From NCBI GenBank assembly GCA_021464245.1, contig JADCRB010000016.1, positions 5,945,250 through 6,009,249 on the forward strand: a stretch of DNA of 64,000 bases, given 5' to 3'. Of this stretch, positions 35,130 through 46,362 are shown piece after piece; position 1 is the first letter of the stretch; every line of letters starts with the position of its first letter. The translations under genes and the position numbers were made by a program. The DNA is from Carallia brachiata. Lineage: Eukaryota; Streptophyta; Magnoliopsida; Malpighiales; Rhizophoraceae. A model generated the notes under the pieces. That model was not told the DNA's origin and ran no database searches. It saw nothing but the letters and a program-made list of their open reading frames with translations.

Positions 35130-35940
35130 TTATAACTTAAAAAAATGTGTATATTAGTATTTGGCTAGCACCAGCCAAAGACTAATTTCTTTGATCCGTG
35201 CCGGCCAAAGAAAAAGGAGGGAAATATTAAAAAAAAAAAAAATCTTGCCGCAATGGCCATTTCATGGCCTATAAATAGGCCATGAAATGACCAGCAAAAG
35301 GCATCCCAGAGAAGTCCGAGAGAATTGCAAAAACACATTGCAATTTGCAATTCACTTAAAAGATTACGTTTCCCTCTCCTACATTTTCGTATTTTAGGTG
35401 TATGATCTCTGGTCACCATTGAGTTAGATTTTCCAGATTAAAAATTTAAAATATTTAATATACTTATTTCCAAGCATATTTTGGTTATATGCTCTTTGAT
35501 TGCTGCTGAGTGGGATCTTATAGAGTAAAAATTCAAAATATTTAAATATTAAAAATCCAACTGAGATTAAGCCTCTTATGACCCTCAGCAAAGTTAAACG
35601 AGCCCATTTGAGATCAAACCCCTATAACCCTCGATAGAATCAAGCTAGTTCGATCGAAATTAAGCTTCTACAGTCGTCACTGTAATCCAAGCATCTACCT
35701 GAGATCTAGCCTCGGCTCTCAGTAGAATTTATTCACTTCAAGATAAAACTGTGGCATTTATTTCTGTCAAAATTGAGCTTGCATGGCCCTTGACGGAATC
35801 ACAATAGAGTATTAATTAGAGAATCCGTACAGAGATTGACCCTATGTGAATTTCAAATTTTTATTTGTAATTTATATATGTATTTTCAAATCTAACTATT
35901 TACGGCTCGAAACTTACAATACTTACATATACGCCGATCA
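35130..35940 (+). repeat. Tat gypsy 3' LTR
   Basis: Begins near TTATAACTTAAA after the polypurine tract and ends near GCCGATCA. Its second part matches the truncated 5' LTR at 25873-26480. Its first 200 bases are unique in the window and hold a TATA box in a palindrome. The ends are estimates because the partner LTR is truncated and no target duplication can be checked. Confidence 0.75.
35255..35292 (+). promoter_or_regulatory. TATA box at the centre of an inverted repeat in the Tat LTR
   Basis: TATAAATA (35270-35277) sits between the arms GGCCATTTCATGGCCT (35255-35270) and AGGCCATGAAATGACC (35277-35292), which pair at 15 of 16 positions. A TATA box in the U3 part of an LTR is expected to drive element transcription; here the flanks can form a hairpin or a symmetric protein site. 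Confidence 0.6.
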
Positions 35941-36499
35941 GTAAGTGAAAAATTGTCAAGAAGGGTGGAAGTTAAAGATAAAAAATAAAGAAAATCTTGA
36001 TCTACATAAAAAAAAGGGGTAGAAAGCAATCGACTTAGAGGAGACAAGACCCAACTTAAGATGAATCGACTTAGAATGTCATCAAGATTTCAAATCTCAA
36101 AACATACTTTGTAGATGATTTTATCCTTAACATTTCCAATGTCGTAATTTAAAATAGGAGAGGAGGACAGAGAGGATTGTGAAGTGTAAGCCCACTTCGT
36201 CTAACGAATTCAAAATTTATCACGAAGGGATTGGGATAGGAGGTGTATTGAGAGGGTTGGACGGAAAAATTATATGTTTGTTTTCAAAGGCAGCCGTAGT
36301 AGCTAATTCAAATGTGGTAGAGTTAATAGCAATTAGATAGGCTATTAGATTGTAGGCATAATGGACTGGAAATCACAACAAAAGATTGATTTTTGAGAAT
36401 GACTCACGTGGTTGCATCATGGTTAAAGATGGGCACTTAGATATACCTAGTTGTAGAATGCCAAAGCAAGTTAATGATCAGGGCATTTACTAACAACCA
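35941..36499. other. Spacer between gypsy 3' LTR and LINE tail
   Basis: No recognised gene. Parts from about 36180 may belong to the degenerate LINE that is readable from 36500 on, but no motif supports this. Confidence 0.35.
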
Positions 36500-37063
36500 C
36501 CCAGTGGGCATTTTATCAAGATAAATGTAGATAGAAGCGCACAAGGAGCACCTGGTATCTCAGGATTTGGAGGAGTAGCAAGAGATGGAGGGGACCGCTG
36601 GCTATTTGGTTTTCTTGGTTCTAATGGCATCTCCGTAGCGGTATGTGCAGAACTTAAAGCCATCTGCATGGGTTTAAAATATGCATGGGAAGAGGCTTTC
36701 CTAGTATCATTATGGAGTCTGATTCCTTGCTCGCTTTGGGAAAACTTACAAGACCAGACTGGGAACTAGATGTATACCATCCTCTCATTCCGGATTGCCT
36801 AGCTTGGATGAAAAAACCATGGAAATGTCAACTTCAACACAAGTTCCGTGAAGGCAATTTCTCCGCAGATTATTTGGCAAAGTTAAATGCATCATCTCCC
36901 AATTAATATGCATTTTTGGAATCTCTTCCCCAGATATGAGAAAGATTCTCGTTAGTGACATGATAAGTATAGCCATCCCAAGGGGCGGCTAGTGTATAGT
37001 GTTCTGTTTCTTACCTATTTTTGTATTTGTTTTTTCCTTCAGTCATAAAAAAAAAAAAAAAAA
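36500..37063 (+). pseudogene. LINE 3' tail: RNase H domain and poly(A)
   Basis: From about 36515 the plus strand reads GHFIKINVDRSAQGAP, GFGGVARDGGDRWLFGF and AELKAICMGLKYAW, the RNase H domain at the end of plant L1-type LINEs. After a frameshift near 36690 it continues as IIMESDSLLAL and REGNFSADYLAKL. About 140 bases after the stop there is an A-run (37047-37063), the expected LINE 3' end. It resembles the RNase H of LINE 2 (48756 on) and is probably a 5'-truncated copy of a related family. Confidence 0.8.
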
Positions 37064-38219
37064 GATGGACACTGACTGCTAGGTTGTAAGTTTGATTTGG
37101 CTAGCAGTCAAGGGCTATAAAAATGGTACAATAATAATGAATATATTACATGGAAATATACAAGCTTTTCAAGGCTTGAAAACTTGCTCTTCAACTAATA
37201 AGTCTCTTACAAGTTATAAAAACCCTTAACTTTTTCCTGTTATTTTTTATGATTGATATGAAAATAGCTGACATATCTCGAAAAATGAGGCATTGTTTCA
37301 CACTGTAAAATTAATTGTGTCTAAGGGTTTAATTTTGTGAAAGAAGGATATGAGATTTATGAGATGCTTAATCAATTTCTTAATGAATAATAAAAAAAGT
37401 CATTTTAAGTATTAGTGAGTCTTCTTAGTCATCCACTTACAATGGAGAAATTATTAGGAGTACCAATCTGCCGTATAGTATGACTCTATGCGCTTGCTAG
37501 TTTGCAACAAGTCCATATGAAGCCTCACACAAATAAAATTAATTTTAAAATAATTTTCTTATGAATGTAATATTTAATAGTTTATTAGTAAGAAAATGAT
37601 GTAATTAATTAATATCTTCCACTGTCTTCATTATATTAGATTAGTTTCTAAACCTGTGCAATACGCGAGTTTTTCAATTTGTGTTTTAATATCAAAATTT
37701 TAACATGAAAACTAAAAATTAAAAATTGCAAGATGTAGCATTTGTATAAAAAAGCATTTGATAACAACCAAGAAAACTCTTTCAAGTTGTTCAATTGGAT
37801 AATTATTATTTCATATCAATGGACTACCAAATTATTCACACATTGATTTTGAATTCTTTTAGTTTGTTGTTTGGTTTTTTAATTTAGAACGTAGTTCATG
37901 TCCTGCATGAGTAACAAAAAGTTGGAGGTATTAGGGAGATATAAAAAAAAAAATTGTCCATGTCAATGGAAAACATAATCGATTCAAATATTAAGAATAA
38001 CAAACAAAACAAATATAATGTCTTGGCTTAAATTTCTAAAACATGTTAGGTTACACTAATGTCTTTGGTTTAGACATTAATGCTTGAAATTGAAATCAAA
38101 ATTAACTAAAAAGATTGCTACAAGTAATAATAATAATAATTTAAAAAAGAATGAAAAATTACAAATTAATGGGAGAGAAAGGATACTAATATATTGGAAA
38201 ATATAATACCCCAATTTTG
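37064..38219. other. AT-rich spacer, nothing recognised
   Basis: No open frame of note, no element ends, no RNA gene found. Short runs of TAA and A occur. Confidence 0.5.
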
Positions 38220-39142
38220 GATCTTCTCTCCCTCGACTAAAACCCCCTCCCCTTTCCTCAACCCCCTTCGATGGAAGAAGATCGCCTAAGGGGCCGCTTG
38301 TTTGCTTTAAAATAATTTACTTTTGTAAAATATTTGCAGAGAAAAATATTTGCAATGAAAATAATAATTTTCTTTTATCACGTATTTAAAGTATACTTTG
38401 TGTTTTTCCAGAAAAATAATTCAATTCAGAAAAAGGAGAAATTATTTTTCCTAAAAATCTCAAAATTTTCCCCAAATTTTTTTAAAATTTTCCATTGTAA
38501 AATATTTTACGTGAAATAAACGCATGAAAATGAGAAAAAAAAATTTTTGTAAAATATTTTCATGCAAACAAACACACTCTAAACCAACAAACTAGTGAGG
38601 AAGCTGATATCCTTGACCGATTCGCCAAGAAGAAGAAATCTATTGATGCCTCATTATCTTCTGATAAGGCTATGCAAGAACGTAATGTGGGTGAGAACGA
38701 ACAACCACAGTCCACTTACAAGGACAAGCTTCAAGGAGTCACGCAACCTGGTGCAATGCTGGACGAGCTACACTCCCTTCCACCTACGGATCATCAGGAG
38801 GCACGTAGTATCAATGCGCACTATGTGGACGACGTCCCTCACTTCCGGCTCTCTAAATCAAAATAGGCAGCTATAAAGAATTCATGGCGTGGAACCCTCA
38901 TTGCTAAGCTTTGGGGACGTTCTATCAACTACACTCACCTTCGCAACCGTCTTAATGTGCTTTGGAAGCCAAAAGGTGATATTCAAATCATGGACCTTGA
39001 AAATGAGTTTTTTAATGTTAAATTTACATGTGCAGATGACTACGACACTATTTGATGTGGAGGTCCCTAGGTCATACTTGGGCATTATCTTGCGATTATG
39101 GAGTGGGAGCCGCAGTTTAACCCCTGCATAGCAAAGACCAAT
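38220..39142 (+). pseudogene. LINE 2 ORF1, N-terminal part (DUF4283 type)
   Basis: A CT-rich leader (38220-38270) precedes ATGGAAGAAGATCG (38272), possibly the ORF1 start, interrupted at once by the MITE-like element. After it the frame reads SEEADILDRFAKKKKS and, after 38860, AAIKNSWRGTLIAKLWGRSINY, LWKPKGDIQIMDL and IMEWEPQFNPCIAK. The latter is the DUF4283 domain found in ORF1 proteins of plant LINEs. Two stops lie near 39055. The ORF breaks at 39142, where copia 2 is inserted, and resumes at 44137. Confidence 0.8.
38285..38582. mobile_element. MITE-like element with imperfect terminal inverted repeats
   Basis: The left end reads TAAGGGGCCGCTTGTTTGC, and the right end on the opposite strand TTAGAGTGTGTTTGTTTGC: 19-bp ends alike at about two thirds of positions, best at their inner TTGTTTGC. 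The inside is AT-rich with repeated TAAAATATTT and AAAATTTTCC motifs in both orientations, giving fold-back structure. GTTTGTTTG ends are common in plant hAT-type MITEs. No target duplication was found, so limits and class are uncertain. Confidence 0.5.
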
Positions 39143-39627
39143 TGTTGATGAACCTAGCTTCCTTGCCGTTCAGGTCAAATTGAAGCTGCAAAGATCCTTT
39201 TTTGTTGCTATCCAAATTACTTGGAGTTGAAGCTTGAAGACATGTGTTTAATGATGTTTTAGTTGTGTTTTTATGCTATGTTTGTAACTAAGCTAGATGG
39301 CTGCATAGTTTAGTTACCTTGGCACTTTCATCTAGGTCAGTCGACCTTCCAAAAAAAGTAGCTTTTTGGGTATGCAGAAAAAGTGTCAGGAAGCTATAGT
39401 TCCTTTTTTAGACACTTCTAGTTGTTTTAGTACATTTTGGAGGCTCATCATAGCCTAAGTAATGATGTATTCTGTACTTTGATGTATAGATGTAAGACAT
39501 GAAGATCAATGAAGAGATTGCAGAGCATTTTCCTTTAAAAAAAAAAAAAATTTGCTGGTTTTGCCTCCTGTAGAACAAAGTTTATGTTTCTCTTCTTAAT
39601 TCAAACTTAAATCATGTGCATTCTTCA
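39143..39627 (+). repeat. Copia 2 5' LTR
   Basis: Starts TGTTGATGAACC and ends GCATTCTTCA. It aligns along its whole length with 43649-44131, with about 25 differences by eye, of mixed transition and transversion type. Confidence 0.95.
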
Positions 39628-39628
39628 G

Positions 39629-39640
39629 TGGTATCAGAGC
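39629..39640 (+). other. tRNA-iMet primer binding site of copia 2
   Basis: TGGTATCAGAGC, one base after the 5' LTR; identical to the site in copia 1. Confidence 0.95.
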
Positions 39641-39745
39641 TTTTAAGATCATTAGAGGGCCTTGTATACGTAAAAAAAAAAAAGGGAGAGAAACATTTAT
39701 TAAAAGTATCAACTAACCAAACACCTAAAACCAAAACCTTTAAAT

Positions 39746-40770
39746 ATGGCCTCCAGTAGTTATCCTGCTCCAATACCTCCTATATTCAAAGGTGACAATT
39801 ACCCCATTTGGGCTGTGAAAATGAAGACTTACTTGAAAGCTTGTGATCTTTGAAAAGTTGTGGAAAGTGGAGATCAGGTGCAATCTTTTCCTGAGAATCC
39901 CACTCTTGCCCAAATAAGGTGCCACAATGAAGACACTACCAAAGTTCATAAGGCACTTAACAGCATTCAATCTACTGTATCAGACTTGATTTTTACTAGA
40001 ATTATAGCCTGTAAAACTGCTCAAGAAGCTTGGAATAAGCTCAAAGAGGAGTGTTATGGAAGTGATAAAACAAGAAACATTCAAGTTCTTAACTTGAGGA
40101 AGCAGTTTGAATCCTTGAAGATGAAAGATACTAAAACAGTGAAAGATTTCACTAATAGGCTCATGAAGACTGTCAACCAAATTAGGTTGATGGGTGAAAA
40201 GTTAAATGAGCAAAGAATTGTTCAAAAGGTGCTGGTTTGTTTTCCTGAAAAGTATGAAACAAAGATTTGCTCATTGGAGGATTCAAAGGATTTGACCAAG
40301 CTCACACTTGCTGAGTTGGTAAATGCCTTGCAGGCATTGGAGCTAAGGAGGCAGATTAGAAATGAAGGGAGTTCAGAAATTGCTTTAGTTGCAAAAAGAA
40401 AGTGAAAAGACCAAACAAACAGGATCAAAGCCTCAGGGGAGAAATAAAGATAAATAGAAAAAACAAGAAGGCTCAAAAGATGCTGGTAAAAAGAAGAAGT
40501 TTGGCCCTTGCAAGCATTATAAAAGGGCCAGTCACACTGACAAGTATTGCTGGTGGAGGCCAGACATTCAGTGCAATGTGTGTAAGAAAATGGGGCACAT
40601 GGCTAAGGTTTGTAAAAGTAACCAAGTTTCACAACCCCATCACAACAAGCACAGGTTGCTGAAAAAAAAAAAACAGGAGGAGAAGTTGCTATTTGTTGTA
40701 ATAGAAATGGCAGTGGAGAAGAAGAGTGATACTTAGCTGATAGATAGTGTATACACTCATCATATGACCC
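39746..40770 (+). pseudogene. Copia 2 Gag and protease
   Basis: The start is ATG 39746 (MASSSYPAPIPP). A Trp codon has become TGA at 39852. The long piece 39860-40405 is the UBN2-type Gag core. After a stop and frameshift the zinc knuckle CNVCKKMGHMAKVC lies at 40573-40614. The protease site reads IDSVYTHHM near 40743, where copia 1 has IDSGCTHHM. The catalytic Asp-Ser-Gly has thus lost its Gly, and the preceding Trp codon is TAG. Confidence 0.88.
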
Positions 40771-42248
40771 ATGATCTCAACAAATTCAAGACCTTGGACC
40801 ACTCCTTTCACACCAAAGTCAGAATTGGCAATGGTCATATGTTGCAAGTCAAAGGCAAAGGAGATGTTGTTGTAGAGACACTCACAGGTATCAAGCATAT
40901 TTGTGATTTTCTTTTTGTGCCCGGAATAGACCAAAGCTTACTTAGTGTTGGTCAGTTGCTAGAAAAGAAGTTCACCTTGTTGTTTAAAGATGAAAAATGT
41001 ACTATAGTTGATCCTATAGGTCATGATGTATTGGTTGTGAGCATGAAAAACAAAAGTTTTAGTGTAAACTTGAATGAGTCCTGTAATGCTGCATTTAAAA
41101 GTACTGTAGATGAAAGTGCCTTATGGAACAAAAGACTAGGACATTCTAGTTACACATCCTTGAAACTCATGCACGACCTAGCTCTTGATGTCCCACCAAT
41201 AAAGGTTGATGATGTGATTTGTGAAATCTGTCAAAAGGGAAAGCAAGCTATGCAGGCATTTCCCAAGAATCAAGCTAAAAGAGCTACTGAAAAATTGCAG
41301 CTGATCCACAATGACTTGTGTGGACCTATGAGTACATCTTCATTAAATAGAAGCAAGTACTTTATTGTGTTTATTGATGACTGTACAAGGTTTTGCTCGA
41401 TATATTTTTTGAAGCTAAAGTCACAGGTTCCAGAAATCTTCTCCAAATTCAAAGCTTGGATTGAAAATCAAGCTTGCTGCAGCATCAAGAGCATAAGAAC
41501 AGACAATGAGACAGAATATACAATAGACAGATTCAACACATTATGTGAGCAGTTTGGAATTCATCACCAATTCACAGTGCCCTATATCCCACAGCAAAAT
41601 GGGGTCTGTGAAAGGAAAAATAGAACTCTGCTGCAGATGGCAAGATGTTTGATGTTTGAGAAAAATATGCCAAAGCAGTTCTGGGCTGAAGCAACTAACA
41701 CTGCCAACTACTTACTTAACAGGCTTTCTACAAGAGCTCTAGTTGGGAAGACTGCATATGAAGCTTGGTTTGGAGTCAAACCAACATTGAAGCATGTTAG
41801 AGTGTTTGGATGCATTTGCTACACTTTTGTTCCTGATGTTAGCAGAGACAAATTGGATGAAAGAGTAGACACTAGTGTCCTATTGGGCTATAGTGAACAA
41901 TCAAAGGCTGACAAGGTATTTAACTTGAAGCTTCAGAAAGTGATTGTCAGTAGAAGCATTAAGTTTGATGAAAATGTTGCTTGGGATTGGAACAGGAATA
42001 AAGTCAACAGGCAAATTAATACCAACATCAGTAGCATTAAACCTATTACTGACACTGAAGAAACAACTGCTAGAACAGCTGAGTTTGATGACAATCCTGT
42101 GAGAGGGACTAGGTCATTGGCTGATGTGTATGAAAGAGCCAACCTATCAATACTTGAACCTACCAATTTCACTGAAGCTGCTCTGTCACTAGTTTGGAAT
42201 GAAGCAATAAAGGAGGAGCTAAGGATAATTGCCAAAAATGATACTTGA
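40764..42248 (+). pseudogene. Copia 2 integrase (longest open stretch of the window)
   Basis: An open 494-codon stretch. Order: end of the protease region (MTHDLNKFK), pre-integrase zinc region (LWNKRLGHSSY, CEICQKGKQ), integrase core with FIDDCTR, RTDNETEY (usual DNGTEY, so a Gly is replaced) and QQNGVCERKNR with the catalytic Glu, then the C-terminal part KVFGC-like and VRGTRSLADVYERANL. It ends with a stop at 42246, where Trp is expected (copia 1 reads NNTWVLVDR), and is followed by a frameshift. Confidence 0.9.
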
Positions 42249-42249
42249 G

Positions 42250-43648
42250 CTTGTAGACAGACCTGCTAATAGACATGTCATAGGTCTGAAGTGGGTCTAC
42301 AGAGTCAAGTTAATTAAATGCAGATGGGACAACAAACAAACTCAAGGCCAAGTTGGTGGTGAAGGGATACTCACAACAATATGGGACAGATTACACTAAG
42401 ACATTTGCCCTAGTGGCAAGATATGATACAATTAGACTGCTGCTTGCATTATCAGCTACAAAAGGTTGGAAAGTTTTTCAAATGGTTGAACAACCTGAGG
42501 GCTTCGTGGTTAAAAGAGCAGAAAATAAGGTATATCTATTGAAGAAGGCCCTTTATGGGCTTAAACAAGCACTTAGGGCCTGGTATAGCAAGGTGGACTC
42601 ACAATTGTTGAAATCTGCTTTCACTAGAAGTCACAATGAAGCAATCTTGTATACAAAGCAGAAGGGAGGTGACTTTATGGTCATTTCAATTTATGTTGAT
42701 GACATTTTAATTACAGGAAGCAATCAAACAATGGTTGATGAATTTAAAGCTCAGTTGGAAAATGCCTTTGAGATGACAGATTTGGGTGAAATGAATTTTT
42801 TCCTTGGAATGCAAGTGCAGCAAACTGATTGTGGCATCTTCATTAACCAAATGAAGTATGCTGCTGAACTATTGAAGAGGCATAACAAGTTAGATAGCAA
42901 AGCAGTCTCCACACCTAAGAACCTTAGAGAGAAGCAATGTAAAGAGGATGGGTCAAAGAAGGTTGATTGTACTAGTTATAGAAGTTTCATAGGAGGTCTA
43001 TTGTACCTAACAGCAACTAGACCTAATATTGTGTATGCAACAAGCCTTTTGTCAAGGTATATGCAAGCTCTAAGTGAAAATAACTACAATGAAGCCAAGA
43101 GGGTTCTCAAATATGTTAAGGGAACACTTGAACTTGGAGTTTGGTTTAAGAGACAGAATGAGATCAAGTTGTCTAGTTTCTCAAACAGTGATTGGGCTGG
43201 AAGCAGTGATGATATGGGAAGTACCTCTGGATATCTCTTCTCTTTGGGTTTAGGTGTGTTCACATGGAGCTCTAAGAAACAAGGTGTAATTGCACAGTCC
43301 ACTGCAGAAGCAGAATACATTGCTGCTGCTACTGCAGTGAACCATGCCATTTGGGTGAGGAAAATACTTGAGGATTTGAGTCAAGTGCAAATAGAAGCTA
43401 CAAAGATCAAGGTTGATAATCAATCTGCAATTGCCATTTCAAAAAACCTTGTGTTCCATGGAAGGACAAAGCATTTCAAGATAAAATATCATTTCATTAG
43501 AGAGGTTGAACAATAAGGAGAAGTAAAGCTGGTACATTATAATACAAAAGAGCAGCTTGCTGATAGACTCACTAAGCCCTTGAACAAAGGGAAGTTTCAA
43601 TTTTTAAGAAGCATGATGGGCTTAAACAACAAGGAATCTAAGGAGGAG
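42250..43648 (+). pseudogene. Copia 2 reverse transcriptase and RNase H, RT motif A deleted
   Basis: Frame 42353-43516 holds RT and RNase H: VVKGYSQQYG, then WKVFQ directly followed by MVEQPEGF. Copia 1 has 17 more residues here, including [11 protein letters not shown], so RT motif A with a catalytic Asp is missing by an in-frame deletion. IYVDDILITG (YVDD) and the RNase H pieces SNSDWAGS, STAEAEYIAA and KSAIAISK-like are present. A Gln codon is TAA at 43514. The end ADRLTKPLNKGKFQFL precedes the polypurine tract AAGGAGGAG at 43640-43648. Confidence 0.9.
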
Positions 43649-44131
43649 TGTTGATGAACCTAGCTTCCTTGCTGTTCAGGTCACATTGACGTTGCAAAGA
43701 TCCTTTTTTGTTGCTGCCCAAATTACTTGGAGTTGAAGCTTGAAGACATGTGTTTAATGATGTTTTAGTTGTATTTTTATGCCATGTTTGTAACTAAGCT
43801 AGATGGCTGCATAGTTTAGTTACCTTGGCACTTTCATCTAGGTCAGTGGACCTTCCAGAAAAAGTAACTTTTTGGGTGTGCAGAAAAAGTGTCAGGAAGC
43901 TATAGTTCCTTTTTTAGACACTTCTAGTTGTTTTAGTACATTTTGGAGGCTCATCACAGCCTAAGTAATGATTTATTCTGTACTTTGATGTATACATGTA
44001 AGACATGAAGATCAATGAAGAGATTGCAGAGCATTCTCCTTTCAAAAAAAAAAATTTAGTAGTTTTGCCTCATGCAGAACAAAGTTTCTGTTTCTTTTCC
44101 TAATTCAAACTTAAATCATGTGCATTTTTCA
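43649..44131 (+). repeat. Copia 2 3' LTR
   Basis: Starts TGTTGATGAACC and ends GCATTTTTCA, followed by the target duplication CCAAT. Confidence 0.95.
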
Positions 44132-45140
44132 CCAATTCAGTCATTGTTTGGGCTTGGTTCCCACATATGCCAGTAGAGTATTGCAATGAAGAAGTGCTGG
44201 AGGCTACTGACAATGAAATTGGGAGCCAGTTAAAGTGGATCCTTCAACGCGATCTGTCTCGTGGGGCAAGTTCGCACGTTTATGTGTTCAAATAAACTTC
44301 AACAAGCCTCTCCTTAGTAAAATGTTCTTTGATGGCCTAGAGGTAAAAATAGAGCATGAGGGGTTGCCACACATTTGTTTTTATTGTGGTAAAGCAACTC
44401 ACTCAAAGGAAGCATGTCCACAGCTAGCTCAAACCAATCCATCTCTTACCATGAACAATACAAGTTCCAATGAGCATAACACCCAAAGCCATGATCCGGA
44501 TCAGTGACCTGAACTATACGGGCCATGGATGCATGCACAAAAATGGGTACGCAAGCCAAATCTGAAAATTCAGGGAGCTAAATCTTTACGGAAAGAAAAT
44601 AACCAATCTAACAGCGCCCTGATAGAGCGTTCCAAATTTGATATTCTAGCAGATGAGGAGCAATGGACAGATCATAGAAGGCAAGCTGTCAATACTAGTA
44701 TGGAGGACAGCGGCATATCAAAAAACCATGGAAATTTTACTGCAGAAAATCCTCGCCCATGCCATTCATAGAATCTGAATCCTTCAACATCAAAAACTCC
44801 TACTTCAAAAGAGAACATTAAAGTCAATCTGCCAGCAATCGAATCTCATCTAAATTGGCCTCTATGTTCGCAGATGCCTTTCAAGGGCCTTCTGGGGATC
44901 AACAGGCCTGACAACTGAAGCCTCCTAATCATGGCAAAGGTCTCTCAATTTCTGGTAGCAAGGGGTTCAAGAAAAAGGTACAAAGAGCTGTTCCCTGATC
45001 AAACGTGCTTCTTTTGTTCTTTTTGATAGTAATAATAATTTACAAGGCCAGCATGACGTTGACAACATTACTTTGCCAATGAAATGCCAAGAGCCTTTAG
45101 GTCCTGAGGAAGATATTTCATCTTTTGTGCCCAACTCTCA
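44132..45140 (+). pseudogene. LINE 2 ORF1, C-terminal part with zinc knuckle
   Basis: Directly after the copia 2 insertion the text reads VIVWAWFPHMPVEYCNEEVL and, after a frameshift near 44235, SVSWGKFARLCVQINFNKPLL, continuing DUF4283-type ORF1 text. The knuckle CFYCGKATHSKEAC at about 44369-44410 fits CX2CX4HX4C. From 44510 on it is polar, low-motif text (RSKFDILADEEQW), the usual variable tail, ending before ORF2 at 45141. ORF1 proteins bind LINE RNA. Confidence 0.85.
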
Positions 45141-45830
45141 ATGAGTGTTTTTGTGTGGAATGTCAAAGGAGCGGGGAAAAGCAGGTTGTCCCGCACCTTG
45201 ATGGACTTGCTTTTGTTATATAAGCCTTGCATTCTGTCAATCATGGAACCTTGTATTAAGCTAAAGAGGGCCAACGATGTGATTACTCAGTTTGGGTTTG
45301 ATAGAGTTCATCGCACTAATCCTGTTAGATTTTCTGGAGGGGTTTGGCTTCTATGGATAAGTCCAAAGTTGCCTTAGAAATTCTCTATTCTTCTCCACAA
45401 GCTATTCATGCTCTTGTAATAGAAGACCAACAGCCTTCTTGGGTTCTTTCATGCGTTTATGCATATCCCAATGACTCAATGCGAGATGAGATGTGGCGTT
45501 GCTTGAAATGTATTGCTGATTTCCTTCCTCTTCCGTGGGCATTTATTGGAGATTTCAATGACATGCTATCTTTGTTAGGAAAAATGGGTTACTCTCTCAA
45601 AACGGCTTGTCATTGTCGAGTATTTACAAAACATGTAAATGGCTGCAATCTTATTGATCTTGGATACACTGGGGTTTGGTTTACATGGTGATATAGCAGT
45701 AATGGAAATCGTACAATCCAGGAGCAGATTGATCGCTGCTTTGTCTCCCAATCCTGGCAACAAAAATTCCCACATGCCAGGCTTTATCACCTTCCTTGTA
45801 TCAATTCTGATTATTGCCCCACCCTTTTGA
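45141..45830 (+). pseudogene. LINE 2 ORF2 endonuclease domain (EEP/APE type)
   Basis: ORF2 starts at ATG 45141 with FVWNVKGAGKSRL (active-site Asn; family W-N-x-R/K-G) and LSIMEPCIK with the catalytic Glu (family ET/EP). After a frameshift near 45350 the frame 45344-45691 holds WAFIGDFNDML, the family GDFN motif, and ends GVWFTW, where a stop replaces the usual Ser codon. It would nick the target DNA. Confidence 0.85.
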
Positions 45831-46360
45831 ATTTATTTGATAACATGCAAGTTGCAAATCACATGAAACCATTTAGATTTGAAGCTATGTGGACCACTCA
45901 TTCTGAATTTGAGCCCTTGATTCAGCAACATTGGCCTTCGGGCTCATGTTCTGTATTGGATAGCCTCCATTCTCTTCGGGATGTATTATGCCAATGGCAT
46001 TCTGAGTTTTTTGGAAACCTATTTTGAAAAAAAAGGAGCATTCTGAGACAGCTACAGGTTGTCCAATAGCGGCTTGAATGCTGGGATTCTTTCTCTCTGT
46101 ATGAGTGTCAAATATTTCTAACTCATGAACGCAATCAAGTGCTTGACTAAGAAGAGTTGTACTGGTGTCAGAAAACTCGTCGAGACAAACTTTATATGAG
46201 GATAGAAATACTTGTTATTTTCATGCATCCACTCTTAAGCGTCGACGGAAAAGCCAAATACGAGCCTTGAAGACTGAACAAGGTAATTGGATGTATGATC
46301 AGCGGTAATTAAAGTCCACGGCGAGGGAGAATTTTATTAATATTTTCTCTGATAACGGCA
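45831..46360 (+). pseudogene. LINE 2 ORF2 linker between endonuclease and RT
   Basis: Readable pieces include RFEAMWTTHSEFEPLIQQHW (45880) and, after stops near 46027 and 46080, text of the type YMRIEILVIFMHPLLSVDGK. This region is poorly conserved even in active LINEs. Broken by several stops. Confidence 0.7.
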
Positions 46361-46362
46361 AC

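Larger units (their letters stand above)
25873..35940 (+). mobile_element. Ty3-gypsy element of Tat type, 5' LTR truncated, degenerate
   Basis: Bounded by related sequences at 25873-26480 and 35330-35940 in direct orientation, the remains of its two LTRs. Between them lie gag, protease, RT, RNase H, a second RNase H and integrase in that order. The second RNase H after the first is the mark of the Tat/Retand lineage. A long noncoding stretch (33200-35118) precedes the polypurine tract. Many stops, especially in integrase. The missing start of the 5' LTR removes any target duplication test. Confidence 0.85.
39143..44131 (+). mobile_element. Ty1-copia element 2, complete, inserted in LINE 2
   Basis: A 4989-bp element with LTRs of 485 and 483 bp (TG...CA), flanked by the 5-bp duplication CCAAT (39138-39142 and 44132-44136). 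Primer site, gag-pol and polypurine tract are in order on the plus strand. The LINE ORF1 frame continues across the insertion. Gag and pol text is close to copia 1 (for example NLRKQFESLKMKDT against NLRKKFESPKMKET), so both belong to related families, but their LTRs differ. Confidence 0.95.
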
